NCBI GenBank assembly: GCA_015486895.1
Contig: WFQT01000269.1
Span: forward strand, 1 to 22,365
Source of the DNA: Anaerolineae bacterium
Lineage (GTDB): Bacteria > Chloroflexota > Anaerolineae > JAADDB01
Reading direction: 5' to 3'
DNA length: 22,365 nt
Made by a program: the position numbers and the translations under genes. How positions within the stretch are numbered: the first letter of the stretch is position 1; each line of letters opens with the position of its first letter. The notes under the pieces are model-generated. The model had not been told where the DNA came from and ran no database searches. It saw only the letters and a program-made list of their open reading frames with translations. This document shows positions 14,677-22,365 of this stretch, in pieces.

Positions 14677-15825
14677 ATGGCAGAACAAACAGTGAATGAT
14701 CAGGAAGGGCAAGACTCTGACCAGCAAAAAGAGTCACTGCCCTCACAACTTCTCCAAGAGATCGCTATTCCGATTCTGGCCGTTTTTACAGCTTTAGTTT
14801 TAGGTGCTATTGTCATTTATGCAGCCGGCGGTAATCCGATTTTAGCTTTTCAAGGGCTGGCGGAAGGAGCTTTTGGCTCGAAACAAGCTCTTAGTGAGAC
14901 CTTAGTGTGGTCATCACCGTACATTTTCGCCGGCTTAGCGGTAGCGCTGGCTTTCAAGGGTGGTCTGTTCAACATTGGGGCCGAGGGCCAGTTAGCCGCA
15001 GGCGCCATCGTTGGTGCCTGGGTAGGGTACGCTTTACCCGGCGTCCTGGGTGTGAATATCCCTACGCCCCTGCACATCTTCTTGGAATTGGGTTTAGGAT
15101 CTTTAGCTGGCTTCATTTGGGGTGCCATCCCTGGCTGGCTTAAGGCTAAAACCGGCGGGCATGAGGTGATCAACACCATCATGATGAACTACATCGCTTT
15201 GCTGCTCAGTAGTTTTCTACTCAATGGCCCCATGAAGGATCGCAGCCCTTACAACGTCATCGCTCAGACTCCTGAGATCACTGCCAGTGCTCGCATTCCT
15301 CGTATCTTTGCCGGATACCGCTTGCATTGGGGCGTAGTGCTTGCTTTGTTGATGGCAATTTTGGTCTGGTGGCTGCTATGGAAAACCACAGTTGGCTTTG
15401 AGATCCGCAGCGTCGGCTCGAACCCCAACGCTTCCCGCTATGCTGGTATAAATATAACCTGGATTATGGTCCTTACCATGGGCCTAAGCGGTTTACTAGC
15501 CGGATTGGCCGGTGCTGTGGAGGTGGCCGGGTTGAACTATTACCACACATTCAGCTTCAACGTAGGCTACGGCTTTGACTCCATCGCCGTTGCTTTATTG
15601 GGCAAAAACCACCCCTTGGGCGTTGTCCTTGCCGCTTTGCTCTTTGGGGCTATGCGCAACGGCGCTACGCGCATGCAGTTCTTGACGCAAGTTCCGGTGG
15701 ATATCATCTCGGTCATTCAAGCATTGATTCTCCTCTTCGTTGCCGCCGACGCTATTGTGCGCTGGGTTTATCACGTTAAAGCACCGCGCGAAGAGTTGGT
15801 TCTGACACGTGGTTGGGGGCATTGA
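14677..15825 (+). CDS. ABC transporter permease (nucleoside type), subunit 1
   Basis: A 382-residue inner-membrane permease of the BPD_transp_2 family, equivalent in type to B. subtilis YufP/NupP. About 30 hydrophilic N-terminal residues (Glu/Gln/Asp-rich) precede roughly ten hydrophobic segments. GGLFNIGAEGQLAAGAIVG (about 95-113) is the family's conserved GxFNIGxEGQ segment, and GGHEVINTIMMNYIALLL (about 160-177) is also typical. The late SVGSNPNASRYAGI loop (about 248-261) is the part expected to contact the ATPase. The SD is GAGG, 6 nt before ATG. It is followed 26 nt later by the second permease, so the importer membrane genes form an operon. Confidence 0.93.
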   Translation: MAEQTVNDQEGQDSDQQKESLPSQLLQEIAIPILAVFTALVLGAIVIYAAGGNPILAFQGLAEGAFGSKQALSETLVWSSPYIFAGLAVALAFKGGLFNIGAEGQLAAGAIVGAWVGYALPGVLGVNIPTPLHIFLELGLGSLAGFIWGAIPGWLKAKTGGHEVINTIMMNYIALLLSSFLLNGPMKDRSPYNVIAQTPEITASARIPRIFAGYRLHWGVVLALLMAILVWWLLWKTTVGFEIRSVGSNPNASRYAGINITWIMVLTMGLSGLLAGLAGAVEVAGLNYYHTFSFNVGYGFDSIAVALLGKNHPLGVVLAALLFGAMRNGATRMQFLTQVPVDIISVIQALILLFVAADAIVRWVYHVKAPREELVLTRGWGH

Positions 15826-15851
15826 GGACTTTAAGAGGAGGTATTAGCTAA

Positions 15852-16853
15852 ATGAACCTGGGACGCTTCGCTTTTATCGTTGCCACGATTGCTATCCTGA
15901 TGCTCCTGACTATCGCTGCCGCCGGAGGGTCGCTTTCACCGACATTGGTGGCTGTAAGTATGTTGGCCACGACGCTACAAGTAGCAACCCCATTGACTTT
16001 AGGCGCTCTCTCCGGTGTATTCTGTGAACGAGCCGGGGTAGTAAACATTGCCATTGAGGGGATGATGTTGACCGCTGCTTTTTTTGGCTTTATTTTCTCC
16101 CTTTATACACATAGTATCATTATCGGCATTATTGTAGCCGTTCTAATCGGAGGGTTATTGGGCCTGTTTCATGCCGTTCTATCCGTAACCTTCCACACAG
16201 ATCAGATTATCAGTGGCACTGTCATCAACATTATGGCTGTAGGCATTACGGGCTATTTGAACCGGCAACTTTTCTTCGAGGGAAACGTTCCCCACGCTCC
16301 GGGGGTGACGCCAACAATCCATATCCCCCTCATAGCGGATATACCGGTGATTGGGAAAATTTTCGAATTACAGCCTATTGCTATTAGTGCTATTGTCCTG
16401 GTGTTTGTCACTGATTTTGTGCTTTTTCACACCACTTGGGGATTACGCACCCGGTCTGTGGGGGAACATCCCCGGGCTGCAGACACGGTAGGCATCAGTG
16501 TCTATTTCATGCGCTACATGAACGTGATCATTGGAGGGATGATTGCAGGCCTGGGTGGGGCCTATTTTACTTTGGAATCTGTACCCAGCTTTGAGCCGAT
16601 GATGACCAATGGGCGTGGGTTCATTGCCTTGGCGGCCATGATCTTCGGCAACTGGACTCCTCTCGGTTCCTGGGCAGCGGCGCTACTCTTCGGGGCGGCC
16701 CAGGCGTTACAGATTAACGCCCAGTATTTCGGCCTGCCTATTCCATCGCAATTTGTCGGCATGCTGCCTTACCTCCTAACGATGGTCGCCCTGACCGGCA
16801 TTGTCGGACACACAATTCCACCGGCTTCTGACGGTATCCCTTACGAGAAATAG
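15852..16853 (+). CDS. ABC transporter permease (nucleoside type), subunit 2
   Basis: A 333-residue BPD_transp_2-family permease, the YufQ/NupQ-type partner of the preceding gene; the two should form a heterodimeric channel. The signature CERAGVVNIAIEGMMLTAAF (about 57-76) is the paralogous form of the FNIGxEGQ segment. FHTDQIISGTVINIMAVGI (about 115-133) and RSVGEHPRAADTVGI (about 202-216, likely ATPase contact) also fit. About ten hydrophobic segments are present, with an N-terminal one starting almost immediately. GAGGAGG is 10 nt upstream of ATG. The ATPase gene follows with no room for a promoter. Confidence 0.93.
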   Translation: MNLGRFAFIVATIAILMLLTIAAAGGSLSPTLVAVSMLATTLQVATPLTLGALSGVFCERAGVVNIAIEGMMLTAAFFGFIFSLYTHSIIIGIIVAVLIGGLLGLFHAVLSVTFHTDQIISGTVINIMAVGITGYLNRQLFFEGNVPHAPGVTPTIHIPLIADIPVIGKIFELQPIAISAIVLVFVTDFVLFHTTWGLRTRSVGEHPRAADTVGISVYFMRYMNVIIGGMIAGLGGAYFTLESVPSFEPMMTNGRGFIALAAMIFGNWTPLGSWAAALLFGAAQALQINAQYFGLPIPSQFVGMLPYLLTMVALTGIVGHTIPPASDGIPYEK

Positions 16854-16874
16854 GCTATGGACGAGGAGGCAAGA

Positions 16875-18425
16875 GTGAACAGTGAAGTTGTTTTGGAAGC
16901 TCGTGGTATCACAAAACATTTCCCCGGCATCCTGGCCAATGACCATATTGACTTTGACCTGCGCAAAGGAGAAATTCACGCTCTGTTGGGTGAAAATGGC
17001 GCCGGCAAGACGACGCTGATGAACATCCTCTACGGTCTTTATCAGCCTGACGCCGGAGAGCTTTACGTGAAAGGCCGGCGATTTACCACCCACCACCCCT
17101 CAGAGTCCATTCGGGCTGGGATTGGCATGGTACACCAGCACTTCATGTTAGTGCCGGTCTTCACCGTGGCGGAGAACATTATGTTAGGGGCTGAAATTTC
17201 CCGCTATGGTATTGTGAACCATCGCTATGCCGAAGAAAAGATACGGCGGTTATCAAAAGAGTACGGGCTGGCGGTAGAACCAACAGCACTGGTCAAGGAT
17301 TTACCGGTCGGTGTCCAACAGCGGGTGGAAATCGTGAAGGCGCTATACCGCCAAGCAGACATTCTCATTCTCGACGAGCCCACTGCCGTTTTAACACCAC
17401 AAGAAGTGGAGGAGTTATTCATCGTCATGCGACGGCTGGTAGAGCGGGGTAAATCCATCGTCTTTATCACCCATAAGCTAAAAGAGGTAATGGCCGTTGT
17501 TGACCGCATCACCGTTCTACGCCGGGGCCGGGTGGTGGGTAGCACTGTTCCGGCGAAGACTGACGAGATGCAACTGGCGGAAATGATGGTAGGCCGGAAA
17601 GTGATCTTGCAGGTGGAAAAAGGGTTAGCTCACCCAGGCCAGTTGGTTTTGCAGGTGGAAGACTTAGTAGTCGAAGACGACCGAGGAGCTACCGTGGTAG
17701 ATCATCTCTCACTGGAAGTGTGTTCCGGAGAGATCTTAGGAATAGCTGGTGTCCAGGGAAACGGGCAAACGGAGCTGGTGGAAGCATTGAGCGGTCTCCG
17801 CGAGGCAGTATCGGGGCAAGTGATTTTTGGTGACCAGGATATGACCCGCAAGTCACCCCGCCGGCGTATTGAGACCGGTTTGTCTCACATTCCGGAAGAC
17901 AGGCGGAAGCACGGCTTAGTGCTTACCTTCCCAGTGGCGGATAATTTAATGTTGTGCACTTATTATAAGCCACCTTTTGCCAAGGGGATTGTCCTGCAAG
18001 AGGCTATTATCGAAGAACAAGCCCAGAAACTAGTGCAACAATTTGACATCCGCACGCCCAGTATTTTTGTGCCGACGGAAAAGCTCTCCGGCGGCAATCA
18101 GCAGAAAGTCATCGTGGCTCGGGAATTCTCGCGGCCGGTAACATTGTTGCTGGCATCTCAACCGACGCGCGGCCTAGATGTGGGCTCCATTGAGTACATT
18201 CATCAGAAGGTGATTGAGATGCGCGATGAAGGGGCTGCCGTGCTGTTAGTCTCGGCAGAGCTAGACGAAATTATGGCTCTGTCCGATCGTATTGCGGTGA
18301 TGTACAAGGGTAAGATTGTCGCCACGATGACTGCTGCCGCAGCAACCCGGGAGGAATTAGGTTTACTGATGGCCGGCGGTACAGTTGCCGGGGAGGAGGC
18401 ACCCCCTACAGCCATCAATGCATGA
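16875..18425 (+). CDS. ABC transporter ATP-binding protein with two ATPase domains
   Basis: A 516-residue fused double ATPase of the kind serving sugar and BMP-type nucleoside importers. Domain 1 has Walker A GENGAGKT (39-46), signature LPVGVQQRVEI (143-153; Pro replaces the Ser of LSxG) and Walker B ILILDEPT (163-170). Domain 2 has the degenerate loop GVQGNGQTE usual for this group, an intact LSGGNQQKVIVARE signature and LLLASQPTRGLDVG. One active and one degenerate site is normal for the family. An ATG at 16857 is in frame, but the GTG at 16875 has a perfect GAGGAGG SD (16863-16869) 5 nt before it and gives the family-like N-terminus NSEVVLEARGITKHFPG. It is the last gene of the importer cluster, with no clear terminator after it. 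Confidence 0.93.
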   Translation: MNSEVVLEARGITKHFPGILANDHIDFDLRKGEIHALLGENGAGKTTLMNILYGLYQPDAGELYVKGRRFTTHHPSESIRAGIGMVHQHFMLVPVFTVAENIMLGAEISRYGIVNHRYAEEKIRRLSKEYGLAVEPTALVKDLPVGVQQRVEIVKALYRQADILILDEPTAVLTPQEVEELFIVMRRLVERGKSIVFITHKLKEVMAVVDRITVLRRGRVVGSTVPAKTDEMQLAEMMVGRKVILQVEKGLAHPGQLVLQVEDLVVEDDRGATVVDHLSLEVCSGEILGIAGVQGNGQTELVEALSGLREAVSGQVIFGDQDMTRKSPRRRIETGLSHIPEDRRKHGLVLTFPVADNLMLCTYYKPPFAKGIVLQEAIIEEQAQKLVQQFDIRTPSIFVPTEKLSGGNQQKVIVAREFSRPVTLLLASQPTRGLDVGSIEYIHQKVIEMRDEGAAVLLVSAELDEIMALSDRIAVMYKGKIVATMTAAAATREELGLLMAGGTVAGEEAPPTAINA

Positions 18426-18433
18426 TGCCGGTA

Positions 18434-18463
18434 TTGCCAAGAACATACTCTTTCTGTTATACT
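18434..18463 (+). promoter_or_regulatory. recA promoter
   Basis: TTGCCA (18434-18439), an 18-nt spacer and TATACT (18458-18463), with a TGn extension (18455-18457). A second overlapping TATACT lies at 18463-18468. The expected leader is about 190 nt. No GAAC-N4-GTTC (Firmicute-type) or CTGT-N8-ACAG (E. coli-type) LexA box is seen. Confidence 0.65.
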
Positions 18464-18573
18464 ATACTGACATGATTTAGAGGGCTAAAACGTAGCATGA
18501 GCAGCCTGGTAGAGTGACTATTGATCCAGCCAGTCAGGGCTTTGGGAGTATCTTCTCAATCAATTGGAATGCC

Positions 18574-18603
18574 ATTGTCCAGCTATGCTTATGATTGGAC
18601 AAT
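18574..18603. promoter_or_regulatory. Inverted repeat in the recA leader
   Basis: ATTGTCCA (18574-18581) and TGGACAAT (18596-18603) are perfect 8-bp arms with a 14-nt spacer, 56 nt before the recA start codon. It could be an RNA hairpin in the leader or a protein-binding site. Its position downstream of the promoter would suit a roadblock operator or translational control. Confidence 0.45.
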
Positions 18604-18658
18604 CAGAGTGCACGCACTTAGCCTCAGATATTGAGATGATACCTTTGGGAAAGTAAAA

Positions 18659-19705
18659 ATGGTTAGACAACAAACAATGGACGGAAAAGAGAAAGCGTTA
18701 GATACCACACTCCTAAGCTTGAAGAAGCGCTTTGGCGAAGGGGCCGTGATGCGATTGAGCGATGCTGGGAACTTAGCTGTCGAGTCGGTTCCAACCGGCT
18801 CACTGGCCCTGGATTTAGCTTTGGGCATCGGTGGTATTCCCCGGGGCCGCATCACAGAAGTTTACGGTCCAGAATCATCGGGCAAGACAACGCTCTGTTT
18901 GCATATCATTGCCGAGGGGCAGAGGGCGGGCGGAACATGTGCTTTCATCGACGTGGAGCACGCATTAGATCCCCTTTATGCCCAACGGATTGGCGTTTCA
19001 CTAGACGACCTCATTGTTTCCCAGCCGGACACAGGGGAGCAAGCTTTGGAAATTGCCGAAGCACTGATCCGCTCTAATGCTATCGACGTGATTGTGATTG
19101 ACTCGGTGGCAGCTTTGGTTCCCAGGGCCGAGATCGAAGGGGAAATGGGCGATAGCCACGTCGGCTTGCAGGCGCGATTGATGAGCCAGGCATTACGCAA
19201 GTTAGCCGGTGCCATCAGTCAATCTAAAACGGCTATGATCTTCACTAACCAGTTGCGCAAGAAGATCGGCGTGATCTACGGCAACCCGGAGACAACATCT
19301 GGTGGTATGGCTTTGAAATTCTATGCCTCGGTGCGCATTGATATGCGTCGTATTGAAGCCATCAAGAGAAGCGGCGAGATTACCGGTAACCGCACCCGGG
19401 TGACCGTTCGCAAGAACAAAGTTGCCCCGCCTTTCCGCGTCGCCGAGTTTGACATTATGTTTGACGAAGGCATTTCTAAAACTGGTGATTTACTGGACAC
19501 GGCAGTGGCTTTCGATGTCGTGGAAAAACGCGGTTCTTATTATAGTTACGGTGAGACCCGTTTGGGGCAAGGGCGAGAAAATGTCAAGCTGTTCTTGAAG
19601 GAAAACCCAGATGCTGCAGGGGAGATTGAATCTAAGGTGCGAGCATTGGCATATGCTAAAATGGGGCGTGAGCCAGCACAGGTGCGGGGGGATAAGGAAA
19701 CATAA
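18659..19705 (+). CDS. recA: Recombinase A
   Basis: The 348-residue RecA strand-exchange ATPase, central to homologous recombination and to LexA-type self-cleavage. Walker A is GPESSGKT (70-77), followed by CAFIDVEHALDP and the Walker B strand DVIVIDSVAALVPRAEIEGE. The L2-region motif NQLRKKIGVIYGNPETTSGG is present with mild substitutions from the common NQxRxKIGVxxGNPET. The C-terminus is short and ends with charged residues (GREPAQVRGDKET). A second in-frame ATG at 18677 (MDGKEKAL) is a plausible alternative; the upstream one has only GGGAAAG as SD. Neighbours recX and rny downstream are a common bacterial arrangement. Confidence 0.97.
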   Translation: MVRQQTMDGKEKALDTTLLSLKKRFGEGAVMRLSDAGNLAVESVPTGSLALDLALGIGGIPRGRITEVYGPESSGKTTLCLHIIAEGQRAGGTCAFIDVEHALDPLYAQRIGVSLDDLIVSQPDTGEQALEIAEALIRSNAIDVIVIDSVAALVPRAEIEGEMGDSHVGLQARLMSQALRKLAGAISQSKTAMIFTNQLRKKIGVIYGNPETTSGGMALKFYASVRIDMRRIEAIKRSGEITGNRTRVTVRKNKVAPPFRVAEFDIMFDEGISKTGDLLDTAVAFDVVEKRGSYYSYGETRLGQGRENVKLFLKENPDAAGEIESKVRALAYAKMGREPAQVRGDKET

Positions 19706-20011
19706 AACATAACTACTGCCTTATGAGAATTGCAATGCCGATGCAGTTCGGGATTGTCTTGAGATGGAGTCAATATCGTCGCCGGAAAATTCAAAGAATC
19801 ACGTCGCTGTTTATCCCGCGACGGCTTTGAGGTCACTCGCCGCTGACGTGTAAGTCACCGACAATTTCAAGCCTGTAGGCCGAGCGATCTCACTCTGCGG
19901 GAGAGTAGCTGAGCAGTAATGTGGTAACCAAATAAGTTCTTACTGGGTGGGCACACTCCAACCCGTCAATTTGTTACGATTGTAGTTTCAGGGAATTTTT
20001 TGCGTAGTTTG

Positions 20012-20020
20012 TGTTATAAT
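20012..20020 (+). promoter_or_regulatory. Extended -10 promoter in the recA-recX gap
   Basis: TGTTATAAT, with consensus TATAAT at 20015-20020 and a TGn extension. No good -35 is at the standard distance. Transcription should begin near 20027. Confidence 0.55.
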
Positions 20021-20026
20021 CCGCTT

Positions 20027-20308
20027 GGCGATCAACGTCGCTCAAGTAAGTGGTGCAAATTTGCAAGCGGTTGCTTAGTGAAGGTGGTGGGGCGCGCATT
20101 GCCCGAGTTGGGAAGCGCCCTATGTCATTAAGAGAAAAGCGTTATTAAATCGTGTGAAACATTGTTTTGCGCGGACAACGCAACTCATTAGCGGTGACAT
20201 TGACTAACGCTATTATTTGAGTCGATTTAGTGGATCGGCAGAAATACCCTGAGCCGTAACGGACGGGCTGGACAGAGCGTGTGGCGCTGCCAGCCCGTCT
20301 GTGTTTTT
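20027..20308 (+). ncRNA. Putative structured RNA or recX leader, about 280 nt
   Basis: The stretch is bounded by an extended -10 promoter and a strong intrinsic terminator, and has no credible reading frame with an SD. Predicted stems by eye: GCGA/TCGC (20028-20041), the palindrome GCAAATTTGC (20055-20064), GCAA/TTGC, GGGCGC/GCGCCC enclosing CCC/GGG (20080-20110), TTGCG/CGCAA near 20166 and TCGAT/ATCGG near 20222. It does not show the conserved cores of tmRNA, RNase P RNA or SRP RNA. It is either a stand-alone small RNA or an attenuating leader of recX. Confidence 0.45.
20259..20308 (+). terminator. Strong Rho-independent terminator upstream of recX
   Basis: ACGGACGGGCTGG (20259-20271) pairs with CCAGCCCGTCTGT (20290-20302) as a 13-bp stem with one G-U pair. 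An inner AGCG/CGCT stem lies in the loop, and TTTTT follows at 20304-20308. It ends 83 nt before the recX start codon. Confidence 0.8.
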
Positions 20309-20371
20309 CGCGGTGCTCTTGGCCCTTCATTCCAAAAGGCCTCACCAAAAAAGCAGGCGATGCGGATGAAA

Positions 20372-20389
20372 GTGCTCCTGGAGGAGCGC
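20372..20389 (+). promoter_or_regulatory. Hairpin sequestering the recX ribosome binding site
   Basis: GTGCTCC (20372-20378), loop TGGA, GGAGCGC (20383-20389): a 7-bp stem with one G-U pair. The recX SD GGAGGAG (20380-20386) is half in the loop and half in the stem, 5 nt before ATG 20392. Translation would need the hairpin to open. Confidence 0.55.
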
Positions 20390-20391
20390 CG

Positions 20392-21033
20392 ATGGCGACC
20401 ATAACAGCATTAACAGCACAGAAGCGAAAGAAGCAGCGAGTCAATGTTTTCTTAGATGGCGAGTTTGCTTTCAGCTTGCCAGATGTTGACGCGGCGGCGT
20501 TGCAAGTTGGGCAGGAGTTGGATGATGAAGCTGTACAGCGCTTGCGCTGGCAATCTGCCTTTTCTCTGGCTATGCAACGAGCAATGCGCTTTCTGGCTTA
20601 CCGGCCGCGTAGCTGCTATGAGGTAGCTCACTCTTTACACCTCCACAACGTGGATGAAGCCTTGATAAAGGCGGTGCTGGCTCGTTTAGAAGAACTACAT
20701 TATCTTGACGATCAGGAGTTCGCCCGCTTCTGGGTGGAAAACCGACAACGGTTCCGACCTAAAGGCATTATCGCCCTCCGCTATGAACTGAGGCAAAAGG
20801 GCATTGCTGAAGAGATCATCGCCACCGTGCTGGCACAAATTTCGCCGGAGGAAGAGGCCTACCGGGCGGCTGCAAAGATGGTTTCTCGCTGGCGAATGCT
20901 TTCACAGCGGGAGTTTAAGAGGAAACTGTACGCTTTCCTGAACCAGCGTGGTTTTCGCTATGATGAGATTAAGTCAGTTACGAATCGCTTGCTGGAAGAA
21001 GGTGTTTTAACTGCCGATGAGGATGAACGGTAA
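20392..21033 (+). CDS. recX: Regulatory protein RecX
   Basis: A 213-residue RecX-family protein, which binds RecA filaments and modulates recombinase activity. The family's tandem three-helix repeats are visible: AMRFLAYRPRSCYEVAHSL (about 64-82), the LEELHYLDDQEFARFWVENR block (about 98-117) with RPKGIIALRYELRQKGI (122-138), and a third around REFKRKLYAFLNQRGFRYDEI (about 172-192). The N-terminus has the beta-rich extension common in longer RecX proteins (QRVNVFLDGEFAFSL). The frame continues upstream to a GTG at 20281, but that lies in the terminator loop. ATG 20392 has GGAGGAG at 5 nt. An upstream terminator and an SD hairpin suggest low, controlled expression. Confidence 0.92.
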   Translation: MATITALTAQKRKKQRVNVFLDGEFAFSLPDVDAAALQVGQELDDEAVQRLRWQSAFSLAMQRAMRFLAYRPRSCYEVAHSLHLHNVDEALIKAVLARLEELHYLDDQEFARFWVENRQRFRPKGIIALRYELRQKGIAEEIIATVLAQISPEEEAYRAAAKMVSRWRMLSQREFKRKLYAFLNQRGFRYDEIKSVTNRLLEEGVLTADEDER

Positions 21034-21074
21034 CATCATTCCGCCGGTATTGTAGCTGCTTAGCTACCATTTGA

Positions 21075-21115
21075 TGAAACACTGATAACGCTGAAAGGCG
21101 CTGATTTTTGCAGAT
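21075..21115 (+). repeat. Short GCTGAT-type repeat stretch
   Basis: ACACTGATAACGCTGAAAGG, CGCTGATTTTTGCAGATA: near-tandem CTGAT/GCTGA/GCAGAT words, similar in style to the CACAGATT repeats but without the CTGGAGTC head. It may be a decayed relative. Confidence 0.35.
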
Positions 21116-21156
21116 ACTTTATGTCTTCTCGAAAGGCAGGGAGACTTCTAAAACTT

Positions 21157-21227
21157 GGGCACACAAGCCAGATTCCAACGGCACCACTTCGGGAGTCTTG
21201 TGCCCCCCGGACGATTGGTTATCGTCC
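21157..21227 (+). promoter_or_regulatory. Structured leader of rny
   Basis: GGGCAC...AAG (21157-21167) pairs with CTTGTGCCC (21197-21205) with a small bulge, then GGACGAT/ATCGTCC forms a perfect 7-bp stem with a 5-nt loop (21209-21227), 40 nt before the rny start. There is no T-run after either. It could be a leader protecting the message or an autoregulation site; this is inference from folding only. Confidence 0.4.
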
Positions 21228-21267
21228 TAAAGAGAATTGAAAGACATGAAGGGGAAGGATATAAACT

Positions 21268-22365
21268 ATGCAGCATGAAGTGGGCAATGGATTATTATGG
21301 AGGGCAATGATGCCTCTGATCGCGCTGCTGGTCGGTAGTGTCATCGGTTACTTTGGGCGCTATTATTTCTTTGAGCGGCTGGTAGGGCATGCCCGCCAGC
21401 AGGCGAAGGAAATCAAGCACTCCGCTGAGATGGCGGCGCAACAGATACTGGTACAGGCCAAGGATAAGGCGCTGGAGTTAAGGTCGGAGGCAGAAAAAGA
21501 AGCGAAACATGTCCGGGCCGAGTTGGATCGGCGGGAACAGCGCCTGCAGGACCGTCAGGACCGCGTTGACAACCGGCGGGAGGCGCTGGAAGAATTAGAG
21601 AAACGGCTGAACCAGCGACAAAGTAGCCTGGATCGACGTTTGAACCAGGTGAACAAGCTGGAGGAGGAGCAACGGAAAAAACTGGAAGTGATTGCCCAGA
21701 TGTCGCAGGTAGAAGCCCGCCAGGAGTTACTCCATAGAGTGGAAGAAACTACCAGAGATGATACTGCCATGTTGATTCGGGAACTGGAGGCTGAAGCCAT
21801 AGAGGAAGCCGACAAGCGGGCGCGGAAGGTAATTGCCCTGGCTGTTGAGCGGTTGGCATCCGAGCACGTATCCGAGATAACTGTTTCTCTGGTACCATTG
21901 CCTAACGATGATATGAAAGGCCGCATTATCGGCCGGCAAGGGCGAAACATCCGAGCATTGGAGGCAGCTACCGGCGTTGACTTAGTCGTAGATGATACTC
22001 CGGAGGCCGTGACGATTTCCAGTTTTGATCCGGTACGCCGAGAAGTAGCCCGGCGGGCATTGAGCAAGTTGGTAATCGATGGGCGCATCCACCCTGCCCG
22101 CATCGAGAAAGAAGTCTCCCGAGCAAAGCAGGAAGTGGATCTGGCCATCAAAGAGGCGGGGGAAAACGCCCTGATTGAGTTGGGTATCTCCGGTTTGCCG
22201 GCCGGGTTGATCAAGCTTATCGGCCGTTTGAAGTTCCGCACCAGTTACGGCCAAAATCAGTACCACCATGCTATCGAAACAGCCAAGATTGCCACTATCC
22301 TGGCGGCAGAATTGCACGCCGATGTGGAGGTGGCAAAATTGGGGGGCTTGTTGCATGACATTGGC
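21268..22365 (+). CDS. rny: Ribonuclease Y, 5' part (cut by the window end)
   Basis: The first 366 codons of RNase Y, the membrane-anchored endoribonuclease that initiates mRNA decay. Order: one N-terminal TM segment (about 14-31, MPLIALLVGSVIGYFG), a long charged coiled coil (about 40-190), a KH domain with the RNA-binding GRIIGRQGRNIRALEAATG (about 214-232) and DDTPEAVTISSFDPVRRE, then the start of the HD domain (FRTSYGQNQYHHAIETAKIA, GGLLHDIG). The HD dyad is the last thing visible, so roughly 150 residues are missing. GGGGAAGG precedes the ATG. The location after recA-recX is common. A long open frame on the opposite strand here is a shadow of this gene. Confidence 0.95.
   Translation, partial: MQHEVGNGLLWRAMMPLIALLVGSVIGYFGRYYFFERLVGHARQQAKEIKHSAEMAAQQILVQAKDKALELRSEAEKEAKHVRAELDRREQRLQDRQDRVDNRREALEELEKRLNQRQSSLDRRLNQVNKLEEEQRKKLEVIAQMSQVEARQELLHRVEETTRDDTAMLIRELEAEAIEEADKRARKVIALAVERLASEHVSEITVSLVPLPNDDMKGRIIGRQGRNIRALEAATGVDLVVDDTPEAVTISSFDPVRREVARRALSKLVIDGRIHPARIEKEVSRAKQEVDLAIKEAGENALIELGISGLPAGLIKLIGRLKFRTSYGQNQYHHAIETAKIATILAAELHADVEVAKLGGLLHDIG

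Larger units (their letters stand above)
19706..20391 (+). other. recA-recX intergenic region
   Basis: No protein gene is visible in these 686 nt. After recA come a CGTCGC/GCGACG stem (19802-19823), a GCCT/AGGC stem near 19878, an ACTCT/AGAGT hairpin near 19895 and a GGGTGG/CC-A-ACCC stem (19945-19964). None has a clean T-run. The second half (about 20012-20308) is the promoter-to-terminator unit listed separately. The last part holds the recX leader with an SD hairpin. Confidence 0.6.

Noticed and set aside
19880..19915. CTGCGGGAGAGTAG resembles the 3' part of 5S rRNA.
   Set aside because: The conserved 5S core (CCGAACACGGAAG region) and the closing helix are absent nearby; the match is explained by a local ACTCT/AGAGT hairpin.
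19944..19966. CTGGGTGGGCACACTCCAACCC looked like a T-box antiterminator or terminator.
   Set aside because: The T-box consensus GGGTGGNACCGCG is not met, no amino-acid gene follows and there is no T-run.
21555..22241. 228-codon minus-strand frame.
   Set aside because: It is antisense to the coiled-coil, KH and early HD parts of rny, and its Ser/Arg-rich product is the usual shadow of a charged coiled coil.

Overview
The window looks like a chromosomal segment of a Chloroflexota bacterium, most likely Anaerolineae-like. The evidence is the short archaeal/eukaryal-type ProRS, the Thr/Pro/Ala-rich linker behind the lipobox of the BMP lipoprotein, the recA-recX-rny order, and strong Shine-Dalgarno (SD) sites mixed with GTG and TTG starts. 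This placement is inferred from protein character, not from any search. No tRNA, rRNA, CRISPR array, transposase or phage gene was seen. A family of short intergenic hairpin repeats is scattered through the window.

Left part (1-8650): a truncated Yip1-like membrane protein (minus strand) diverges from a pgi-UbiD-family decarboxylase operon with a long foldable leader. Next comes a tight three-gene operon: calcineurin-like phosphoesterase, ParB/sulfiredoxin-fold protein and LOG-like Rossmann protein. Both of its gene junctions overlap by 20 bp. It is followed by proS and an HD-domain protein.

Middle (8650-12540, minus strand): an RlmD/TrmA-family protein that has lost the residues needed for m5U chemistry, then a bacterial dynamin-like GTPase overlapping a GNAT acetyltransferase by 4 bp.

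Right part (12540-18425): a BMP-family nucleoside-type ABC importer. The lipoprotein has its own strong promoter with three 11-bp tandem repeats just after it. An intrinsic terminator and repeat elements separate it from permease, permease and a double-domain ATPase. The end (18426-22365) holds recA, a promoter-to-terminator RNA unit of about 280 nt with no gene in it, recX with its SD locked in a hairpin, and the 5' part of rny, which runs off the window.

Promoters repeatedly show an extended -10 (TGnTATAMT). The items most worth a second look are the catalytically stripped RlmD-like protein, the overlapping phosphoesterase/ParB-like/LOG operon, the dispersed hairpin element with 12-bp terminal inverted repeats, and the recA-recX intergenic RNA.
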